A DNA stretch of 64,000 bases, taken from assembly GCA_004554165.1 (NCBI GenBank), contig SFNQ01000013.1:1-64000 (forward strand). Reading direction: 5' to 3'. Position 1 is the stretch's first letter. The number at the start of each line of letters is the position of its first letter. Below the pieces are notes generated by a model. The model was not told where the DNA came from, did no database searches, and worked only from the letters and a program-made list of their open reading frames with translations. The DNA comes from Clostridiales bacterium (GTDB lineage Bacteria; Bacillota; Clostridia; Christensenellales; CAG-138). The position numbers and the translations under genes are program-made. Positions 58,527 to 64,000 of the stretch are shown one piece after another.

Positions 58527-60074
58527 ATGAGCGAATACATCATAGAAATGCTGAACATCACCAAGGAATTTTACGGCAAGAAGGCCAACGATAACATCAC
58601 CCTGCAGCTTCGTCAGGGAGAGGTTCACGCCCTGCTGGGAGAAAATGGCGCGGGAAAATCCACGCTGATGAGCGTGCTGTTCGGCCTGTACCAGCCTGAA
58701 GCGGGCGTAATCAAAAAGAACGGCAAAGAGGTCCATATCAAGAATCCCAACGACGCCAATGATTTGAACATCGGCATGGTCCATCAGCATTTTAAGCTGG
58801 TGGAGATATTCACCGTGCTGGACAATATCATTCTGGGCGTGGAGCCCAACCGGATGGGCTTTCTGCAAAAGAAGGAGGCCCGGAAAAAGGTCATGGAGCT
58901 GTCGGAGCGCTATGGCCTCAGAGTGGATCCGGACGCGCTGATTGAGGACATCTCCGTGGGCATGCAGCAGCGGGTGGAGATTCTCAAAATGCTGTACCGG
59001 GAGAATGAAATTCTTATTTTCGACGAGCCCACCGCGGTGCTTACGCCGCAGGAGATCGATGAGCTCATGGAGATCATGCGCTCCTTTACCCGGGAGGGGA
59101 AGTCCATCCTGTTCATTACCCATAAGCTCAAGGAGATCATGGCCGTGGCGGACCGCTGCACCGTGCTGCGCAAGGGCAAGTGCGTCGGCACCGTGAACGT
59201 TAAGGAAACCACCAAGGAGGAGCTCTCCCGCATGATGGTGGGCCGCAACGTCAGCTTTGTGGTGGAAAAGGACGAAGCCAAAGCGGGCGAGGTCGTTCTG
59301 GATGTGCAGGGGGTCACGGTACCCAGCAGGATTCATAAGAACAACGCCGTCAAAGACGTTTCCTTTCAGGTTCGCCGGGGAGAGATCGTCTGCCTCGCGG
59401 GCATCGAGGGTAACGGCCAGAGCGAGTTTGTGGCCGCCCTTACGGGGCTGGAGCGGATGAGCGCCGGGCGCATCAGCCTGTGCGGCCGGGACGTTTCCGC
59501 CGCGCCCATCCGGAAGCGGAGCAGGCTGGGTATGAGCCATATTCCGGAGGACCGGCACAAGCACGGCCTTATCCTCGACTATACGCTGGAGGAAAATCTG
59601 GTGCTCCAGCGGTACTGGCAGCCGCAGTTCCAGAGCCGGGGCTTCATCCGCAAGGGAGAGGTCCGGCAATATGCCAACCACCTGATCGATCAGTACGATA
59701 TCCGCGCGGGCCAGGGGCCGGTAACGGTGGTTCGCAGCATGTCCGGCGGCAACCAGCAAAAGGCCATCATCGCCCGGGAAATCGATAAGGGGCCGGAGCT
59801 GCTTGTGGCGGTTCAGCCCACCCGGGGCCTGGACGTGGGCGCCATAGAATACATCCATAAGCAGCTGGTGGCCCAGCGGGATGCGGGCAAGGCTGTGCTG
59901 CTGGTCTCTCTGGAGATGGACGAGGTAATGAACGTCAGCGACCGTATTCTGGTCATGTACGAGGGCGAGATCGTGGGCGAGCTGGATCCCAAGACCACCA
60001 CCGTAGAGGAGCTGGGCCTGTATATGGCCGGCGCCAAGCGCCAGTCCGGAACCGAAAAGGAGGGTATCGCATGA
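58527..60074 (+). CDS. Nucleoside ABC transporter ATPase (two ABC domains)
   Basis: 515 aa with two fused ABC domains, as in NupO/YufO. Domain 1: GENGAGKSTL, VGMQQRVEIL, ILIFDEPTAVL. Domain 2 has a degenerate P-loop (GIEGNGQSEF), signature SGGNQQKAI, and ends with ETMDEV-like LLVSLEMDEV. GGGGGTCGCAC lies before the ATG at 58527. Its stop overlaps the next start (ATGA). Confidence 0.94.
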   Translation: MSEYIIEMLNITKEFYGKKANDNITLQLRQGEVHALLGENGAGKSTLMSVLFGLYQPEAGVIKKNGKEVHIKNPNDANDLNIGMVHQHFKLVEIFTVLDNIILGVEPNRMGFLQKKEARKKVMELSERYGLRVDPDALIEDISVGMQQRVEILKMLYRENEILIFDEPTAVLTPQEIDELMEIMRSFTREGKSILFITHKLKEIMAVADRCTVLRKGKCVGTVNVKETTKEELSRMMVGRNVSFVVEKDEAKAGEVVLDVQGVTVPSRIHKNNAVKDVSFQVRRGEIVCLAGIEGNGQSEFVAALTGLERMSAGRISLCGRDVSAAPIRKRSRLGMSHIPEDRHKHGLILDYTLEENLVLQRYWQPQFQSRGFIRKGEVRQYANHLIDQYDIRAGQGPVTVVRSMSGGNQQKAIIAREIDKGPELLVAVQPTRGLDVGAIEYIHKQLVAQRDAGKAVLLVSLEMDEVMNVSDRILVMYEGEIVGELDPKTTTVEELGLYMAGAKRQSGTEKEGIA

Positions 60075-61228
60075 AAACCAAGCTACAGCACTTTCTGCGC
60101 AGCGCGGGCTTTGCAAGCTGCCTGGCCTCCATCGCCTCCATCCTGGTGGGCCTGCTGGTGGGGCTGATCCTTTTGTTCGCCTTCAATGCGCCCTTCGCCA
60201 TGCACGGCTTTCGGCAGATCCTCACGGCGGGGCTTGCCTCGCTGGACAAGCTGGCAAAGGTGCTCTATCAGAGCGCGCCGCTGATCATGACGGGCCTGAG
60301 CGTGGGCTTCGCCTTCAAAACGGGCCTGTTCAACATCGGCGCTTCCGGCCAGTATACCGTGGGCGCGTTCTGCGCGCTGGTGACGGTCATACAGTTCCAG
60401 CTTCCGTGGTATCTGGGGCTGCTGGCCGCCATGGTCGGCGGGGCAATTTGGGGCGCGATTCCCGGACTGTTCAAGGCCCGGTTCAACGTAAACGAGGTCA
60501 TCACCTCCATTATGTTCAACTGGATCGGCCTCTTCGCCGTCAACCTGTCGCTGAACAACATGCCCATGATGCTGGCCAACTACTGGGGCGCCATCAACAA
60601 GGACCGCACGGCGGCGCTGGCGCAGGCCAACCCCGGCGGCATGATTCCCAAGGCCGGGCTGGACGAGCTGATGCACTCCAACTATATGAACATCAGCATT
60701 TTCATTGCCGTTGCCATCGCCATCCTCTGCTGGGTCATCCTTTCCAAAACCACCTTCGGCTATGAGCTCAAGGCCTGCGGCTACAACCGCAACGCCAGCA
60801 TCTATGCCGGCATCAACGCCCGGCGGAATATCGTCCTTTCCATGGTCATTGCGGGCGCGCTTTCCGGCATCGGCGGCGGCATTTACTACCTGAGCGGTAC
60901 CGCCCAGTACACGCTGGTCAAAACCCTTCTGCCCATGGGATTCAATGGCATACCCACGGCCCTGCTGGCCTCGTCCCATCCGCTGGGAACCATCTTCAGC
61001 GCCCTGTTCATCTCCTACATTCAGGTGGGCGGCGACGCCATGCAGCCGGAGTTTGTCAAGGAAATCATCGATATCATCATTGCCGCCATCATCTACCTGG
61101 CCGCCTTCGCGCTGCTCATGCGCAGCCTGATCGGGAAACTGTTCCGACCGAAGGGCGGCGGCATGGCCGATAAACAGGAGCAGGCGACCCAAGCCAAATC
61201 CATCGAACAGGAGGCCCAGAACGCATGA
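60071..61228 (+). CDS. Nucleoside ABC transporter permease 1
   Basis: 385 aa, about ten membrane helices, BPD_transp_2 family (NupP/YufP-like): MTGLSVGFAFKTGLFNIGASGQ and FNVNEVITSIMFNWIGL are the characteristic blocks, with ELKACGYNRNASIYAGIN in the coupling region. ATGA overlap with the ATPase before and with the second permease after (61225-61228) shows tight translational coupling. C-terminal Gln/Ala/Lys tail is cytoplasmic. Confidence 0.93.
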   Translation: MKTKLQHFLRSAGFASCLASIASILVGLLVGLILLFAFNAPFAMHGFRQILTAGLASLDKLAKVLYQSAPLIMTGLSVGFAFKTGLFNIGASGQYTVGAFCALVTVIQFQLPWYLGLLAAMVGGAIWGAIPGLFKARFNVNEVITSIMFNWIGLFAVNLSLNNMPMMLANYWGAINKDRTAALAQANPGGMIPKAGLDELMHSNYMNISIFIAVAIAILCWVILSKTTFGYELKACGYNRNASIYAGINARRNIVLSMVIAGALSGIGGGIYYLSGTAQYTLVKTLLPMGFNGIPTALLASSHPLGTIFSALFISYIQVGGDAMQPEFVKEIIDIIIAAIIYLAAFALLMRSLIGKLFRPKGGGMADKQEQATQAKSIEQEAQNA

Positions 61229-62211
61229 AAATCATAGCCGATATTCTGAGCGCTACCATCGTTTTTGCCGTACCCCTGCTGCTGGTCGCGCTGGGGGGCA
61301 TGTTCTCGGAGCGCAGCGGCGTTATCAACATCGCCCTGGAAGGCATCATGGTGGTGGGAGCGCTGTTCAGCTGCCTTGTCCTGCGGGCCATGGACGTTTC
61401 CGGCTTCGGCCCGGCCCATCCGCAGACGGCGATGCTGCTGGCCATTCTGGTGGCGGCGCTGACGGGAGCGGTGTTTTCCCTGCTGCTGGCTTTTGCCTCG
61501 GTGCACTTAAAAGCGGACCAGACCATTGGCGGCACGGCGCTGAACATGCTGGCGCCCGCCCTGGCCATTACCGTGACCTGGGCCATTCAGGGCCAGGGAC
61601 AGACCACCATCCTGATCCCCACCTGGGTGCGCATCACGCAGGCGAACTTTGGGATGGAGGTGCAGGATACCTTCCTGCAAAATCTGGTATTCAAGAGCTT
61701 TTATCTGACCACCCCGCTGGCCATTCTTCTTCTGGTGGTCGCTGCGATACTGCTCTACAAAACCCGTTTCGGTCTGCGCCTGCGCAGCTGCGGCGAGCAT
61801 CCTCAGGCGGCGGATTCCGTTGGTATCAATGTCTACCGTATGCGCTATGCCGGCGTGTTCATCTCCGGCTTTCTGGGCGGCATCGGCGGCCTTGCCTATA
61901 CCGTGGCCGCAGGTTCGGGCTTCCAGTCCGCGGTGGCGGGCTATGGCTTCCTGGCTCTGGCGGTGATGATCTTTGGTAACTGGAAGCCGCTGAACATTCT
62001 GGGCGCTTCCCTGTTCTTCGCCCTGTTTAAGATCATCGGCTCCTACAGCGCCAGCATCCCCTTCCTGCCCAACTTCCAGAACGTGAAATCCAGCGAGTAT
62101 ATCTATCTCATGCTCCCCTATATCGTGACCATGACCGTGCTGGTGCTCACCTCCAGGAAATCCCGGGCGCCAAAGGCCGAGGGCATCCCCTACGACAAGG
62201 GCCAGCGCTAG
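61225..62211 (+). CDS. Nucleoside ABC transporter permease 2
   Basis: 328 aa, about nine to ten helices, NupQ/YufQ-like. Blocks: VALGGMFSERSGVINIALEG and RLRSCGEHPQAADSVGINV (coupling helix). Forms the heterodimeric channel with the preceding permease. Last gene of the operon. No nucleosidase or deaminase follows, so salvage of the imported nucleosides depends on genes elsewhere, apart from tdk and the deoxyribosyltransferase-like gene at 47 kb. Confidence 0.93.
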   Translation: MKIIADILSATIVFAVPLLLVALGGMFSERSGVINIALEGIMVVGALFSCLVLRAMDVSGFGPAHPQTAMLLAILVAALTGAVFSLLLAFASVHLKADQTIGGTALNMLAPALAITVTWAIQGQGQTTILIPTWVRITQANFGMEVQDTFLQNLVFKSFYLTTPLAILLLVVAAILLYKTRFGLRLRSCGEHPQAADSVGINVYRMRYAGVFISGFLGGIGGLAYTVAAGSGFQSAVAGYGFLALAVMIFGNWKPLNILGASLFFALFKIIGSYSASIPFLPNFQNVKSSEYIYLMLPYIVTMTVLVLTSRKSRAPKAEGIPYDKGQR

Positions 62212-62920
62212 CTGGCGCCACGCAGGATTGCCGCGAAGGCGGTGCGCCTTTTCGGAAAGCCGCCGGCTCGCCATGCCCGGGCGCAACGGCATGGAGCGGG
62301 ACAGCGGACCCTTTGGCCGGAGCCGCACCGGGCGCAGACCTGCCCTCCGGCTCCTGCCCGGCAATCGGGCCGGGACCGCTCCGCAGGGCCTGATCCGCGC
62401 TGCAAGGGGATGTCCCCGCGCAGGGCGAAGCGCCGGCTTGTACGCGGAGCCGTGCCCGGGCCGCAATGGGCCTGCGATCCGGCAGACGCATGGAGATTGG
62501 CGAAAAAGGCGGTTGCCCCTGTTGCAGCCGCCTTTTGCCCGGAAGCCGGGATACGACGGCTTGCAGGCGATCCCCTGCGGCGCTCCTCCGCCGGTTCCGG
62601 GATGTTGCCCCTTCTTCCTGCTGCCGCAGCAGCCGAGCGGCACGTTTTGCCACCGCTGCTGTGGATGCGCCGGGGCAAAAACCATGGTCGCTGTGCGGAC
62701 AGGCCCCGGTACGGGAGGGAATGGGAATGCAGAGGAGCGGCTCCTGTTTTCCCGCCTCTGCTCAAAAGCGGGGATTCGCCTTTCACGCGGCGCAAATGGG
62801 CCTGCATTGGGACAGGGGAGAAACAGCGGCGCCGACTTTGCAGGCAACCTGACCGCGGCGGGCAGGGACGGCTTTTCCCGCAGGGCGCTCCAGCTGCGCG
62901 CCCCGGAACACAAGAGGACA
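62212..62920. other. Long GC-rich spacer (about 710 bp) without a supported gene
   Basis: Open frames on both strands lack ribosome sites and recognisable products. AAAAGGCGG (62504-62512) pairs with CCGCCTTTT (62528-62536), a plausible terminator of the importer operon. Confidence 0.45.
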
Positions 62921-62953
62921 TTTTACGCTTTTTTTGCACTTTTTTCGTATAAT
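62921..62953 (+). promoter_or_regulatory. Tandem-half-site promoter of the chagasin-like lipoprotein
   Basis: TTTTACGC (62921-62928) and TTTTGCAC (62932-62939), 11 bp apart; 8 bp later TATAAT (62948-62953). Same geometry as at 15590 and 18602. Confidence 0.65.
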
Positions 62954-63041
62954 TTCTCTTGAATTGGCGGTTTTAGCCGAAATGCAGGCCGGGCAACGTT
63001 CGCCCGGTGAAGAATCTTTCGTATGGAAGGAGAACGGAACA

Positions 63042-63794
63042 ATGCGGAAAAGAATTCTTATATGGATCTTCGTTGTGCTGCTTCTTACCCTTTTCGCGGG
63101 CTGCACAGCCAGGGTGGAAGACCAGAATGCAGTCCCTTCAGACGACAGCGCCGTTTCGGACATCAGCATAGTGCTGGAGGAGAACCCTTCCACCGGCTAC
63201 AGCTGGAGCTACACCGTGGAGCCGGAAGGGATGCTGCGGGAAAAGGGAAGCATGTTTGTCCCCGGCGAAACCGGGGAGGGAGAGATGATGACGGGCGTAC
63301 CCGGCAAACGGCTCTACAGTTTTGAACCCCTGGCGGATGGGAAGGTGACGCTGACCTTCCAATATGCCCAGGCATGGGAGGGCGGCGATGTTGGGCAAAC
63401 GCTTGTCTACGAAATCGAAATCAGGGACGGCGAGCACAAAATTTTGTCGCAGTATGACGACAGCGCCGTTTCGGACAGCGAGTGTGTGGTGCTGGTAAAG
63501 CGCGTGTATCTGGACGGAGATCGGATCCTCGCAGAGCTGGTGGAAGCGACGCCCGAGGAGGGAACGGAGGAATCAGCGCTGGCGGTTGCGGCGGATGCGG
63601 AGACGCAAACGCTGGTAATTCTTGACGATGCGGTAATCGAGTTCTCCCCGGACTTTGGCCCGCAAACCCAGCGGATCGCCGCGTCTGACTTTGTGGAAAA
63701 GTTTAACGAAGCAAATCTGGGCGAGGGCATTTTTTACACGGCCGTCATATCCGGGGACGCCGTTTCCAGACTTGAGTTTTTCTACACAGAATGA
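63042..63794 (+). CDS. Lipoprotein with chagasin-like (I42) protease-inhibitor domain
   Basis: 250 aa. Lipobox LFAGC (Cys21). Residues about 40-130 follow chagasin: LEENPSTGYSWSYTV (the NPTTGY loop), a GE..MTGVPGKRLYSFEPL middle with the G-x-G turn, and YAQAWEGGD at the third loop; in chagasin these three loops enter the cysteine-protease active site. A second, unassigned domain (about 145-250) follows. AAGGAGAACGGAACA precedes the ATG. Predicted to sit on the outer face of the membrane and block papain-type proteases; inhibitory activity is inferred from the motif. Confidence 0.8.
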   Translation: MRKRILIWIFVVLLLTLFAGCTARVEDQNAVPSDDSAVSDISIVLEENPSTGYSWSYTVEPEGMLREKGSMFVPGETGEGEMMTGVPGKRLYSFEPLADGKVTLTFQYAQAWEGGDVGQTLVYEIEIRDGEHKILSQYDDSAVSDSECVVLVKRVYLDGDRILAELVEATPEEGTEESALAVAADAETQTLVILDDAVIEFSPDFGPQTQRIAASDFVEKFNEANLGEGIFYTAVISGDAVSRLEFFYTE

Positions 63795-64000
63795 ATCGCG
63801 CGCCGCGCGTTCGTCAGAAGAGCGGATGCCGGGGGAGAAGGCCGCTGCGCAGCAGCTGCTGAGACCGGCTGCGCGGCCCCGCCCGGCGTGTCGGCCGGGC
63901 GCGGGGAAAAGAGGCCTTTTCCCCGCGCCCGTACAAACCCGCCACCGGTGTTTCCGAGGTCTGGAGCCGGGAACAGGCCCGGCTTTCCCGAAAGCGCTCC
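63795..64000. other. Spacer at the window end
   Basis: GC-rich; I see no gene. A GGCCGGGCG / CGCCCGGC inverted arrangement near 63880-63905 may be a terminator of the preceding gene. Confidence 0.3.

Noticed and set aside
62212..62920. Several overlapping open frames in the spacer after the nucleoside importer
   Set aside because: All six frames are open from high GC; none has a ribosome site or a recognisable product.
1..64000. CRISPR arrays, tRNA, rRNA or prophage
   Set aside because: No regularly spaced repeats, no tRNA-like T-loop/acceptor pairs, no structural phage genes were seen.

Overview
The window is GC-rich bacterial DNA with many strong AGGAGG-type ribosome sites and typical Clostridia families: a GGGtGRT/NifU-like pair, a CD1871A-type micro-protein, a YlmC/YmxH sporulation protein, a T-box in front of pheST and an ECF S component. 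I infer a high-GC, anaerobic, probably gut-associated member of the Clostridia (Oscillospiraceae-like). I see no rRNA, tRNA, CRISPR array or intact prophage.

Layout. 1-9.5 kb: rmuC and a YhhN membrane protein (-); Fe-S scaffold plus GGGtGRT protein, an ECF S component coupled to a lone transketolase C-terminal domain, an NlpC/P60 wall hydrolase and glycogen phosphorylase (+). 9.7-18.6 kb: a CXXC micro-protein / 4Fe-4S membrane protein / TlpA-like lipoprotein operon (-), a signal-peptide-bearing M16C remnant, separate (p)ppGpp synthetase and HD proteins, a PSD-like lipoprotein with an amber codon inside its signal peptide, and a lipoprotein with a duplicated domain. 19-29.4 kb: PfkB kinase and D-aminoacylase divergent from malQ, an AT-rich island with a serine-recombinase remnant and an LprI-like lipoprotein, two zinc-ribbon membrane proteins and a SNF2 helicase. 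29.9-38.5 kb: T-box-pheS-pheT, a ComEC-like protein without its metal site, XdhC, and two glycosyltransferases. 38.5-49 kb: RND exporter with TetR repressor, a pterin/corrinoid fusion, a ribbon-helix-helix protein, an ABC importer pair, tdk with a deoxyribosyltransferase-like partner, and rpsU. 49-64 kb: AraC regulator with an OYE-type reductase, ylmC-nrdR-pgeF, a [FeFe]-hydrogenase/chemoreceptor fusion, a four-gene nucleoside ABC importer and a chagasin-like lipoprotein.

Three patterns cut across gene boundaries. (1) A structured interspersed element (ends near TGTCGAAAAA...TTTTTCGACA, built of successive hairpins) occurs three times, each copy bounded by local direct repeats, plus a minimal 46-bp palindrome. 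(2) Three lipoprotein genes share one promoter design: two half-sites related to TTTTACGC, 11 bp apart, 8 bp before TATAAT; two further genes carry a looser version. This looks like an OmpR/PhoB-type regulon. (3) A perfect 74-bp direct repeat has put the same C-terminal tail on the RND exporter and on the neighbouring glycosyltransferase.

The most unusual single gene is at 54723-56681: ferredoxin, H-cluster-like, Fe-S and chemoreceptor signalling domains in one soluble protein.
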